DNA from: Acidimicrobiia bacterium UBA4744
Lineage (GTDB): Bacteria > Actinomycetota > Acidimicrobiia > Spongiisociales > UBA4744
Reading direction: 5' to 3'
Assembly: GCA_002403855.1 (NCBI GenBank)
Contig: DHIO01000034.1
Location: 121,375-158,559, forward strand
Length of the DNA: 37,185 nucleotides
Positions within the stretch are counted from its first letter, which is position 1; every line of letters begins with the position of its first letter. Under the pieces are notes generated by a model, which saw only the letters and a program-made list of their open reading frames with translations, did no database searches and was not told the DNA's origin. The translations under genes were made by a program, and so were the position numbers. This document shows, in pieces, positions 22,520 through 29,834 of the stretch.

Positions 22520-23476
22520 TCAGACGGCCGCGCCGTAGGTGTGGGTCAGGAAGACGTCATCGAGTGTGGGGCGCCGGTAGTGAAAATCGACGACCGGAAT
22601 ACCCGAATCCTCGATGCGACGGAGCAGTCGGAGACTGTTCGCCGATCCGCCGGCAACCGGAACCGTCAGCTGCCTGACGGTCGGATCGGTGCCGTAGTCG
22701 CTCACGAAGCCCTCCAGCGCGGTCAGCGCCCGTTCGAGATCGTCCTCGGAGGCAAAGTGGACATCGAGGACGTCCCGCTCCAGATCATCCTTGAGCTCGG
22801 GAGCGGTTCCGGTGGCGACGGCTCGGCCCTCGTCCATGATCAAGATGTAGTCGGCCAGTCGATCCGCCTCTTCCAGGTACTGCGTGGTCAGCAGAACGGC
22901 CGTTCCTGCATCGGCCAACCCGCGGATTTCATCCCACAGTTCGACCCTGCTGCGCGGATCGAGACCGGTAGTCGGCTCATCGAGAAACAGCGCCGGTGGG
23001 TTGGCAATGAGACTGGCGACGACATCGAGCCGTCGCCGTTGCCCGCCGGAGTAGGTGCCGACCGTGCGATCGGCGTAGTCGCTCATTCGGAAACGCTCGA
23101 TCAGCTCTTCGACCCGGGCTCTTCGCTCGGCTTTGGGAATCTTGTACAGGCGCCCGAACAGATCGAGATTCTCCCGAGCGGTGAGCTTCTCGTCGACGGC
23201 GGCGGCTTGCCCGGCCAACCCAATTACCTGACGCACCGCGTCCGGTTTGCCGGCCAGGTCGAATCCCGCCACCGACGCCCGGCCTCTGTCGATCGGCAAC
23301 AACGTGGTCAGCATGTTGATGGTGGTGGTCTTGCCCGCCCCGTTGGGCCCGAGCAACGCAAAGACGCTGCCGGCCCGTGCTTCAAAACTCAGATCGAGCA
23401 CCGCCTCGGTCTCGCCGTAGGACTTGTGCAGTCCCTCGGCGACGATGACGGGCGCGCCCTTGGTGAATGTCGTCAT
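22520..23476 (-). CDS. Daunorubicin-resistance-type ABC ATPase, DrrA-like
   Basis: 318 residues. Walker A GPNGAGKT, DrrA-type TINMLTTLLPIDRGRASVAGFD, the LAGQAAAVDEKLTARENL Q-loop region, signature YSGGQRRRLD, Walker B ALFLDEPTTGLD, H-loop TTQYLEEAD, and the C-terminal extension found in DrrA-type ATPases. The ATG at 23476 has GGGGAG 5 nt upstream. First gene of the exporter, TetR and dehydrogenase operon. Its promoter carries two TetR-like sites at 23512-23545. Confidence 0.93.
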   Translation of the reverse strand: MTTFTKGAPVIVAEGLHKSYGETEAVLDLSFEARAGSVFALLGPNGAGKTTTINMLTTLLPIDRGRASVAGFDLAGKPDAVRQVIGLAGQAAAVDEKLTARENLDLFGRLYKIPKAERRARVEELIERFRMSDYADRTVGTYSGGQRRRLDVVASLIANPPALFLDEPTTGLDPRSRVELWDEIRGLADAGTAVLLTTQYLEEADRLADYILIMDEGRAVATGTAPELKDDLERDVLDVHFASEDDLERALTALEGFVSDYGTDPTVRQLTVPVAGGSANSLRLLRRIEDSGIPVVDFHYRRPTLDDVFLTHTYGAAV

Positions 23477-23511
23477 TCGACTCCCCTTTCCTGGCTCAGG
23501 GTCATCCTATG

Positions 23512-23545
23512 GACAACTTGTCTAGTGGTCAAGACAGTTCGTCTA
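23512..23545. promoter_or_regulatory. Paired TetR-type operator candidates
   Basis: GACAACTTGTCTA (23512-23524) and GACAGTTCGTCTA (23533-23545) are direct copies exactly 21 bp apart. The first is itself a near-perfect palindrome (GACAA-C-TTGTC), the second a partial one (AGAC...GTCT). Spacing of two helical turns fits two dimers on one face. They start 36 nt upstream of the drrA-like ATG. Confidence 0.65.
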
Positions 23546-23555
23546 TTGCTCCATC

Positions 23556-23633
23556 TCAGCGGTCGAGCAGGAGCGTGACGGCCACGACCACAACCCACCA
23601 GACATAGCTCCTGGATCGCTCGGCATCGATCAC
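23556..23633 (-). CDS. Possible 25-residue single-span membrane peptide coupled to nagA
   Basis: A short frame starts with GTG at 23633, overlapping the nagA TGA as GTGA (23630-23633), the same coupling used by many genes here. It encodes VIDAERSRSYVWWVVVVAVTLLLDR: a charged head, a 13-14 residue hydrophobic run and a charged end, the shape of a small membrane peptide. It ends at 23556, upstream of the drrA-like promoter sites. It is too short for composition statistics and no Shine-Dalgarno sequence is visible inside nagA, so it may be chance. Confidence 0.35.
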   Translation of the reverse strand: MIDAERSRSYVWWVVVVAVTLLLDR

Positions 23634-24820
23634 TCGGCCCGAGGCCGGGGGATATCTGCCCTTCTCTCGATGCGATCGGTGAAGCTTCTTCGACCATGAA
23701 CCAGATTTCCCTCGACGAGGGTGCCCTGGACGGTGAGATCCTCGTCCAACAGGACCAGATCCGCCACGCTCCCAACCTCGATCCGTCCCCTTGTCTGTTC
23801 ACCGATCACCCGCGCCGGGTTGGCCGAGGCCGCAGTCAGGGCTTCCTCAGCGGCGCAGCCCGTGAAGGCGACATAGTTCTTCACAGCTTGGTCGAGGGTG
23901 AGGATGCTGCCGGCCAGGTCCCCGGCGGTATTGCGCGCCGAGGTCTCGTCGACGGTGATGACGAGATCGTGGAGCGCGTATGCTCCCGGACCGGCACCCA
24001 TGCCCGCCGTCGCATCGGTGATCAGCACCATCCGGTCGGCCGGCTTGCAATGCCGGATCAAGCGGACCGCGGCCGGGTGCAGGTGGACGCCGTCGAGGAT
24101 GACGGCCACGGAGGCATCGGTATGGTCCAGCAGTGCACCGACCAGACCCGGCTCCCGCGGCGCCAGAGGTGGCATCCCGTTGGGAAGGTGGGTGCCGTGA
24201 CGCACCCCAGCCCGGAGCGCCGTCACACCTTCCTCATAGGTCGCTGCCGAGTGGCCTGCCGCGACCACCACCCCCCCGGCGCGCAATCTCTCTATGACCG
24301 GTTCGGCGCCGGCGAGTTCGGGTGCCAGGGTCACCAGCCGCAGGCCTCGTGCCTTTTCCCAGCCATCGACCAGGTCCGGGGACGGAGGACGAAGATGGGC
24401 CTGTTGATGGGTTCCTCGATAGCCGTCGGCAAGCATCGGTCCTTCGAAGTGGAGCCCCAGCACCCGGGCTCCCCGATAACCGGGTGGGGGGCCTTGAGCA
24501 ACCACCCGCAAAGCGGCTGCTCTCTGCGCAGCCGGCGAGGTGATGATGGTCGGCACGAAGCATGCCACCCCGGTAGCCGGTAGCTGCGCTCCGACCTCCC
24601 AAATCGTTGTCGGATCAGCGGTGAAGTCGAGACCGTAACCCCCGTTGATCTGGATATCGACATAACCCGGGGCAATCAGCAGGCCGGAGGCGTCGATAGT
24701 CACCTCTGGGTCGTCGGGTACCCGGCGGGAGATCGACCCGGCCTCTACCCCGAGGTCTGTTTCGACGAAACCATCAGCAGTCAGGACCCTCCCGTTGCGG
24801 ATGGCCAGAGCGCTGCTCAT
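23630..24820 (-). CDS. nagA: N-acetylglucosamine-6-phosphate deacetylase
   Basis: 396 residues from the ATG at 24820 (GAGAG about 6 nt upstream); a TTG at 24832 is possible. Amidohydrolase fold with family motifs: GYVDIQINGGYGLDF, LGLHFEGPML (metal-ligand Glu), AGHSAATYEEG (His), HLPNGMPPLAPREPGLVGALL (usually HLFNAM), DGVHLHP, and TDATAGMG (catalytic Asp; usually TDAM). C-terminal NPARVIGEQTRGRIEVGSVADLVLLD. Converts GlcNAc-6-phosphate to glucosamine-6-phosphate and acetate in amino-sugar and cell-wall recycling. No nagB or GlcNAc transport gene is nearby. The Phe-to-Pro and Ala-to-Gly changes in the HLFNAM motif are mild departures. Confidence 0.9.
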   Translation of the reverse strand: MSSALAIRNGRVLTADGFVETDLGVEAGSISRRVPDDPEVTIDASGLLIAPGYVDIQINGGYGLDFTADPTTIWEVGAQLPATGVACFVPTIITSPAAQRAAALRVVAQGPPPGYRGARVLGLHFEGPMLADGYRGTHQQAHLRPPSPDLVDGWEKARGLRLVTLAPELAGAEPVIERLRAGGVVVAAGHSAATYEEGVTALRAGVRHGTHLPNGMPPLAPREPGLVGALLDHTDASVAVILDGVHLHPAAVRLIRHCKPADRMVLITDATAGMGAGPGAYALHDLVITVDETSARNTAGDLAGSILTLDQAVKNYVAFTGCAAEEALTAASANPARVIGEQTRGRIEVGSVADLVLLDEDLTVQGTLVEGNLVHGRRSFTDRIERRADIPRPRAE

Positions 24821-24853
24821 TGCAGCTCTCAATCTAGGTTGCGCGCCGGTCTC

Positions 24854-25579
24854 TCAGGCGGTGGCCCGGATGATGGCGCTCACCGCGTCGGGGGCAACCT
24901 GGTGGGTGACTTCCACCTCAACGTCGCCGAACCCCGCCCGTTCCAGACCGGAGACAAAATCATCCGTGTAGAGCGCACCGGCGAGGCAACCGGTCCAAGC
25001 GGCCAGATCCGACTGCTCCTCTTCTGTGAACCGGCGTGTGGTGAGGATGTCGGTAACTGCAAACCGACCGCCGGCTTTGAGTACCCGGTGAGCTTCGCGA
25101 AAGACGGCGCTCTTGTCGACCGACAGGTTGATCACACAATTGGAGATGATCACGTCGAAGGTTTCATCGGGCAGAGGAATAGCTTCGATTTCACCCTTGA
25201 GAAACTCGACGTTCTCGATACCGGCTTCCGCCTGGTTGCGGCGGGCGAGCTCCAGCATTTCGTCGGTCATGTCGAGGCCGTATACCTTCCCGGTAGGTCC
25301 CACCCGACGGGCAGAGAGGAAGACGTCCAGTCCTCCTCCTGAACCGAGGTCGAGCACCACCTCGCCCACCTCGAGAGCAGCGACGGCAGTGGGATTGCCG
25401 CACCCCAGTGAGGCAAGACGCGCGGTGTCGGGGAGCCCTTCGGTTTCCAGGGCGGCGTACAGCTCGGCACCAAGACCGTCGCCGCCGGCAGGGTCGGGAC
25501 CACAACACGAGTCGGTTTCCCGTACCTGCAATGCCGCCGTTGCGTAGCGTTTGCGAACCGCTTCCTTGATATCGGCCAT
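24854..25579 (-). CDS. arsM: Arsenite S-adenosylmethionine methyltransferase
   Basis: 241 residues from the ATG at 25579 (AGGAG 6 nt upstream). SAM-binding motif VVLDLGSGGGLDVFLSA (75-90) and acidic GLDMT (101-105). Cysteines at 25-26 (DSCCGPD), 60 (LGCGNP), 148 (SNCVINL) and 198 (TGCLAGA) fit the As(III)-binding set of ArsM/AS3MT; the 50-residue spacing between the last two matches known enzymes. Methylates arsenite to volatile or less retained species. Preceded by a 20-bp palindrome at 25596-25615 likely to be an ArsR-type operator, but no arsR lies in the window. A 33-nt gap to nagA suggests possible co-transcription without functional linkage. Confidence 0.92.
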   Translation of the reverse strand: MADIKEAVRKRYATAALQVRETDSCCGPDPAGGDGLGAELYAALETEGLPDTARLASLGCGNPTAVAALEVGEVVLDLGSGGGLDVFLSARRVGPTGKVYGLDMTDEMLELARRNQAEAGIENVEFLKGEIEAIPLPDETFDVIISNCVINLSVDKSAVFREAHRVLKAGGRFAVTDILTTRRFTEEEQSDLAAWTGCLAGALYTDDFVSGLERAGFGDVEVEVTHQVAPDAVSAIIRATA

Positions 25580-25595
25580 AGTCACTCCTATATAT

Positions 25596-25615
25596 CGATA
25601 CCCGTCAATGTATCG
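25596..25615. promoter_or_regulatory. Candidate ArsR-type operator upstream of arsM
   Basis: CGATAC (25596-25601) and GTATCG (25610-25615) form a perfect inverted repeat with an 8-nt spacer, 16 nt upstream of the arsM ATG in AT-rich sequence. The ATCGATA-like halves resemble ArsR/SmtB sites. The regulator itself is not in the window. Confidence 0.5.
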
Positions 25616-25685
25616 TATCGGATCCAATGCCCTCCGTCAACCCTTTCGAAGGGGCCGGTCGGAGCATCCTGGAGCAGAATGAAAT

Positions 25686-25729
25686 ATGACAATACCCCAC
25701 TCAGGTTATACAATGTGTTTACGCTGAGT
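25686..25729 (+). promoter_or_regulatory. dnaK promoter with inverted repeat over the -10 region
   Basis: ATGACA (25686-25691) and TACAAT (25709-25714) are spaced 17 nt, a plausible housekeeping -35/-10 pair. ACTCAG (25699-25704) and CTGAGT (25724-25729) flank the -10 with a 19-nt spacer. No canonical HspR site (CTTGAGT-N7-ACTCAAG) is present, so this repeat is the best visible candidate for heat-shock control. Confidence 0.5.
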
Positions 25730-25757
25730 TTCTGGCCAATAGCTGAGAGGTGAAGAC

Positions 25758-27587
25758 ATGGCAAAAATAGTCGGTATCGACCTGGGAACCACCAACAGTG
25801 TCATCGCGGTGCTGGAAGGCGGCGAGCCCACCATCATTCCCAACGCCGAGGGTCAGCGTACTACCCCATCGGTGGTGGCCTTCAAGGATGATGAAGTGCT
25901 CGTCGGAGAAGTCGCCAAGCGACAGGCGATCACCAACCCCGACCGGACCATCCGTTCGGTCAAGCGACACATGGGTACCGACGAGAAGTACGACATCGAC
26001 GGCAAGCTGTACACCCCGCAAGAGATCTCGGCCCGCATCCTGATGAAGATGAAGCGGGATGCCGAAGCCTTTCTCGGCGACAAAGTGGCCGAGGCCGTCA
26101 TCACGGTTCCGGCCTACTTCAACGACGCGCAACGGCAGGCGACCAAGGAAGCAGGCCAAATCGCCGGCCTCGAGGTGCTCCGCATCATCAACGAACCGAC
26201 CGCCTCGTCGCTGGCTTACGGGCTGGACAAGCAACACGACCACACCATCCTCGTCTTCGACCTCGGTGGTGGCACCTTCGACGTCTCCATCCTCGAGATC
26301 GGCGAGGGTGTTTTCGAGGTCAAATCGACCAGCGGCAACACCCGGTTGGGTGGTGACGACTGGGACAACGCCGTCATGGACTGGCTGGTCGCCGAGTTCA
26401 AGAACGAGAGCGGCGTGGACCTTTCAAACGATCGGATGGCGCTCCAGCGGCTCAAGGAAGCTGCGGAGAAGGCCAAGATCGAGCTGTCGACCGTCGCCGA
26501 GACCGAGATCAACCTCCCCTTCATCACGGCCACCGCCGAAGGTCCCCTCCATCTGCAGAAGAAGCTGACGCGGTCCGAGTTTCAGAAGATGACCGACAGC
26601 CTGCTCGAGAAGTGCAAGGGCCCGTTCCAACAGGCGATCAAAGACGCAGCAGTCAACGTCGCCGACATCGACGACGTCGTGATGGTCGGCGGTTCGACCC
26701 GGATGCCGGCCGTTCAGGAATTGGTCCGCGAACTGACCGGCGGCAAGGAGCCCCACAAAGGAGTGAACCCCGACGAAGTGGTGGCGGCCGGAGCCGTGTT
26801 GCAGGCCGGAGTTCTCAAGGGCGATGTGAAAGACATCTTGTTGCTGGACGTGACGCCCCTGACCCTCAGCATTGAAACCAAGGGCGGCATCTCCACCAAG
26901 ATGATCGAACGGAACACCACTATCCCCACCCGCAGAGCGGAGGTCTTCACCACGGCAGAGAACAATCAGCCGGAGGTAGAGATCCACGTGCTGCAAGGCG
27001 AACGGCAGATGGCACTCGACAACAAGAGCCTCGGTAAGTTCAGGCTGACCGGCATTCCACCGGCGCCGATGGGCATGCCGCAAATCGAGGTGACCTTCGA
27101 TATCGACGCCAACGGCATCGTGCACGTCACTGCCAAGGACCTCGGAACCGGCAAGGAGCAGGCGATGACCATCACCGGAGGTACTGCGCTGGCCGAGGAA
27201 GACATCGACTCCATGATCAAGGATGCCGAAGCACACGCCGAGGAAGACCGGGTCCGGCGCGAGGCGGCCGAAACCCGCAACCAGGCCGAACAAGTGGTCC
27301 ATCAGACCGAGAAGCTCTTGACCGAACAGGCCGACCAACTCAACGACGAGGAGAAAGCGGCCATCGAGTCGGCACTGACGGAACTGCGAACCGAAACCGA
27401 GAACGAGACCGCTACTCCCGAGACCCTGCGACCCAAGATGGATGCCGTCCTCAAGGCCTCTCAAGCACTTGCCGAGCGACTCTATCAGCAGCAGGCGGCC
27501 GAGAGCGCCGCAGCGGGGACGGCAGATAGCGACGACGACGAGGACGTGGTCGAGGCCGAGATCATCGACGAGGGCGACGAGGGCTAA
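25758..27587 (+). CDS. dnaK: Hsp70 chaperone DnaK
   Basis: 609 residues, slightly shorter than E. coli DnaK, as usual in actinobacteria. ATPase domain with phosphate-1 motif GIDLGTTNS (6-14), VGEVAKRQ, AYFNDAQRQATKEAGQIAGLEVLRIINEPTA, FDLGGGTFDVS, and VGGSTRMPAVQ. The substrate-binding domain begins near DVTPLTLSIET and the lid is charged, ending EAEIIDEGDEG (the EEVD-like tail of bacterial DnaK). GAGAGGTG lies about 7 nt upstream of the ATG. ATP-driven folding of unfolded proteins with the DnaJ and GrpE encoded downstream. First gene of the dnaK-grpE-dnaJ-hspR operon. Confidence 0.98.
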   Translation: MAKIVGIDLGTTNSVIAVLEGGEPTIIPNAEGQRTTPSVVAFKDDEVLVGEVAKRQAITNPDRTIRSVKRHMGTDEKYDIDGKLYTPQEISARILMKMKRDAEAFLGDKVAEAVITVPAYFNDAQRQATKEAGQIAGLEVLRIINEPTASSLAYGLDKQHDHTILVFDLGGGTFDVSILEIGEGVFEVKSTSGNTRLGGDDWDNAVMDWLVAEFKNESGVDLSNDRMALQRLKEAAEKAKIELSTVAETEINLPFITATAEGPLHLQKKLTRSEFQKMTDSLLEKCKGPFQQAIKDAAVNVADIDDVVMVGGSTRMPAVQELVRELTGGKEPHKGVNPDEVVAAGAVLQAGVLKGDVKDILLLDVTPLTLSIETKGGISTKMIERNTTIPTRRAEVFTTAENNQPEVEIHVLQGERQMALDNKSLGKFRLTGIPPAPMGMPQIEVTFDIDANGIVHVTAKDLGTGKEQAMTITGGTALAEEDIDSMIKDAEAHAEEDRVRREAAETRNQAEQVVHQTEKLLTEQADQLNDEEKAAIESALTELRTETENETATPETLRPKMDAVLKASQALAERLYQQQAAESAAAGTADSDDDEDVVEAEIIDEGDEG

Positions 27588-27597
27588 CGCCCTCGTC
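27576..27597 (+). promoter_or_regulatory. Hairpin across the dnaK stop codon
   Basis: GACGAGGGC (27576-27584) and GCCCTCGTC (27589-27597) form a perfect 9-bp stem with loop TAAC that includes the dnaK stop TAA. It ends 8 nt before the grpE ATG, over the place where its ribosome-binding site should be. Could be an attenuator, a processing site or a translation control element. Confidence 0.6.
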
Positions 27598-27605
27598 AAG
27601 AAGCC

Positions 27606-28208
27606 ATGAGTGAGAACCACGACGAAAACGTCGAATCAAGGGAAGATGCCGCGCTGCCCAGCGTCGAGATCGTGATCGACGAAGAGCAGCACCTCATCGA
27701 CCCGCACACACTGGGCCTGGAGCTTCCCGACGACCCCGACGCCGCCATCCAGGTGCTCATGGGTGAGCTCAAGGCATCCCGAGAGGAAGCCGGCTCGTAC
27801 CTAGCGGACCTGCAAAGGGTTGCAGCGGATTTCGACAACTTCCGCAAACGAATGTTGCGCGACCAGGCCGAGAACATCGAACGGGCCTCGCAACGGGTGG
27901 TGGTCGGCCTCATGCCGACCCTCGACACACTCCAAGCTGCCTTGACCACCGAAACAGAAACGCCGGCCGAGAAGAAGCTCCTCGAGGGAGTTCGGGGCAC
28001 TCTGGATCTGCTGCTCGACACGCTGTCCAAGGAAGGCCTCGAGATCATCCCCACCGTCGGCACAGAGTTCGATCCTGAGGTTCACGAAGCCGTGCTGGCT
28101 CCGGAGCCCGGGGAAGGCCGGCTGATCGTCACCCAGGAGATGCGACGTGGCTACGCGCTGAAAGGCCGGTTGTTGCGCGCCGCTCTAGTCGCGGTGGACC
28201 ATGAATAG
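27606..28208 (+). CDS. grpE: Nucleotide exchange factor GrpE
   Basis: 200 residues. Acidic disordered N-terminus (SENHDENVESREDAALPSVEIVIDEEQ), a long coiled-coil helix with SYLADLQRVAADFDNFRKRMLRDQAENIERASQRVVVGLMPTLDTLQAAL, then the C-terminal beta domain (FDPEVHEAVLAPEPGEG...EMRRGYALKGRLLRAALVAV). It releases ADP from DnaK. Gap of 18 nt after dnaK, carrying the hairpin described above; only AAGAAG precedes the ATG, a weak ribosome-binding site. Overlaps dnaJ by 8 nt, so their translation is linked. Confidence 0.97.
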   Translation: MSENHDENVESREDAALPSVEIVIDEEQHLIDPHTLGLELPDDPDAAIQVLMGELKASREEAGSYLADLQRVAADFDNFRKRMLRDQAENIERASQRVVVGLMPTLDTLQAALTTETETPAEKKLLEGVRGTLDLLLDTLSKEGLEIIPTVGTEFDPEVHEAVLAPEPGEGRLIVTQEMRRGYALKGRLLRAALVAVDHE

Positions 28209-29334
28209 GGACTGGGTCGAAAAGGACTTCTACAAGGTTCTGGGGGTTCCGAAGGGCTCGTCGGCCGAGGACATCAAGAAGGCCTATCGCAAGCTCGCCC
28301 AGGAGAATCACCCTGACGCCAACCCGGGTGACGCAGCTGCCGAGGAGAGATTCAAGGACATCTCGGAGGCGTATGCCACCCTCTCCGACCAGGAGCAGCG
28401 CCGCGAGTACGACCAGCTCCGGCAGATGGTCGACTCGGGTGGCTTCCGCGGATTCGGGGCGCCGGGCGGAACGGGCGGCTTCGGCGGACAGCAGGTTCGC
28501 ATGGAGGATCTGACCGACTTGCTGGGCGGAATAGGCGGCGGACTCGGGGATCTCTTCGGGTTCGGGGGTCGCACCCCGAGCGGACCACAACGTGGAGCCG
28601 ACCTGGCCACCGAACTCCACCTCTCCTTCGAGGATGCCATCGCCGGAGTCACCACCACGGTGCCCGTGCAAGGCGAGGCCTCGTGCCGTACTTGCCGGGG
28701 CACCGGAGCCGAACCCGGCACTCCCATCGAGACGTGTCCGGTGTGTGGTGGTTCGGGAATGACGGCCCAGAGTCAGGGCTTCTTCTCGATGACCCAACCG
28801 TGTCGGAACTGCGCCGGGTCGGGGCGGATCACGCAGCAACCCTGTCACACCTGCAACGGCCGCGGTACGGAGGTTCGGTCGCGCACCCTCAACGTCAGAA
28901 TCCCGGCCGGTGTGCGGGACGGAGCCACCATTCGGCTCAAGGGCAAGGGATCACCTGGTCGGAGTGGCGGACCCGCGGGAGATCTCCTGGTCAAGACGCA
29001 CGTTGCTTCTCATCCCATCTTCAAACGAAAGGGCGACGACCTCACCGTCAGAGTCCCCCTGACCTTCACCGAGGCCACCCTCGGTGCCCAGATCGAAGTG
29101 CCGACGCTGAACGGTTCGGTACGTCTCAAAGTGCCGGCCGGAACGAAGAGCGGCAAGACGTTCCGCGTGCGCGGTCGCGGCGTTGGCCGTCCCCGGGGAC
29201 GGAACGGGGATCTCCTTGCCACCGTCGAAGTAGTCGTACCGACCAAACTGTCACGGGACGCCAAGAAGGCCTTGAAGAGTTTCCACGAGCAGTTCGAAGC
29301 GGATGAAGACCCACGGGCCCATCTGAAGGTGTGA
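28201..29334 (+). CDS. dnaJ: Hsp40 co-chaperone DnaJ
   Basis: 377 residues, full-length type I DnaJ. J-domain DFYKVLGVPKGSSAEDIKKAYRKLAQENHPDANPGD (HPD present, about 10-70), a Gly/Phe-rich region (GGFRGFGAPGGTGGFGG), and four zinc-binding CxxCxGxG repeats (CRTCRGTG, CPVCGGSG, CRNCAGSG, CHTCNGRG, about 162-226). C-terminal substrate-binding domains follow. Stimulates DnaK ATPase and delivers clients. The start codon lies inside the end of grpE (8-nt overlap), and its stop is 1 nt before hspR. Confidence 0.98.
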   Translation: MNRDWVEKDFYKVLGVPKGSSAEDIKKAYRKLAQENHPDANPGDAAAEERFKDISEAYATLSDQEQRREYDQLRQMVDSGGFRGFGAPGGTGGFGGQQVRMEDLTDLLGGIGGGLGDLFGFGGRTPSGPQRGADLATELHLSFEDAIAGVTTTVPVQGEASCRTCRGTGAEPGTPIETCPVCGGSGMTAQSQGFFSMTQPCRNCAGSGRITQQPCHTCNGRGTEVRSRTLNVRIPAGVRDGATIRLKGKGSPGRSGGPAGDLLVKTHVASHPIFKRKGDDLTVRVPLTFTEATLGAQIEVPTLNGSVRLKVPAGTKSGKTFRVRGRGVGRPRGRNGDLLATVEVVVPTKLSRDAKKALKSFHEQFEADEDPRAHLKV

Positions 29335-29335
29335 T

Positions 29336-29752
29336 ATGGCCGAACGAAGGAGAGAGAGTCAGGCACTGTTCGTGATCTCGGTCGCCGCCGAGTTGGCCGG
29401 TGTCCACCCTCAGACCCTCCGCATCTACGAGCGCCGTGGACTGATCATGCCCTACCGGACCCCGGGCGGGACTCGCCGGTACTCACAGGAGGACCTCGAC
29501 CGACTAGCCCTGATCCAGGAGTTGACAGAGCAGGGACTGAATCTCGAAGGGGTCAAGAAGGTGCTCGAGCTGCGGGAGCGGGTCGTCAAGCTGGAGCGGG
29601 AACTGTCCAAGGTCAAGGACGAGCTGACCGCCGCAGAGGATCAAGTCGATCGTGAGATTGCCAAGGTCCACCGCAGCTACCGCCGAGAAATCATCCCGCG
29701 CCGGCAGGTCCACCCCGACGTCCGGCGACGGCTCAGAGACCTCTTTGAGTGA
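29336..29752 (+). CDS. hspR: MerR-family heat-shock repressor HspR
   Basis: 138 residues. MerR-type winged helix FVISVAAELAGVHPQTLRIYERRGLIMPYRTPGGTRRYSQEDLDRLALIQELTEQGLNLEGVKKVLELRE (12-80), then a coiled coil and a basic tail (SYRREIIPRRQVHPDVRRRLRDLFE). In actinobacteria HspR represses dnaK and clpB, with DnaK as co-repressor. The gene starts 1 nt after dnaJ, completing the classic operon. No canonical HAIR operator is visible upstream of dnaK or clpB, so either the site has diverged or binding differs. Confidence 0.95.
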   Translation: MAERRRESQALFVISVAAELAGVHPQTLRIYERRGLIMPYRTPGGTRRYSQEDLDRLALIQELTEQGLNLEGVKKVLELRERVVKLERELSKVKDELTAAEDQVDREIAKVHRSYRREIIPRRQVHPDVRRRLRDLFE

Positions 29753-29776
29753 ACGGTGAAGCCGGTCACCGGGTTC
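29751..29776 (+). terminator. Weak hairpin after hspR
   Basis: CGGTGA (29754-29759) and TCACCG (29766-29771) pair around a 6-nt loop. Flanking GAA (29751-29753) and TTC (29774-29776) extend the stem past a 2-nt bulge. It overlaps the last bases of hspR and has no T-tract; possible end of the dnaK operon. Confidence 0.4.
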
Positions 29777-29834
29777 AAGATGCGGAACCTCGAGACCGGC
29801 AATCGCAAACCACGCTCAGCTCTACCATCTCCCT

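Noticed and set aside
26424..27620. 398-codon minus-strand frame
   Set aside because: Antisense to dnaK; low-complexity Leu/Gly/Asp translation with no domain.
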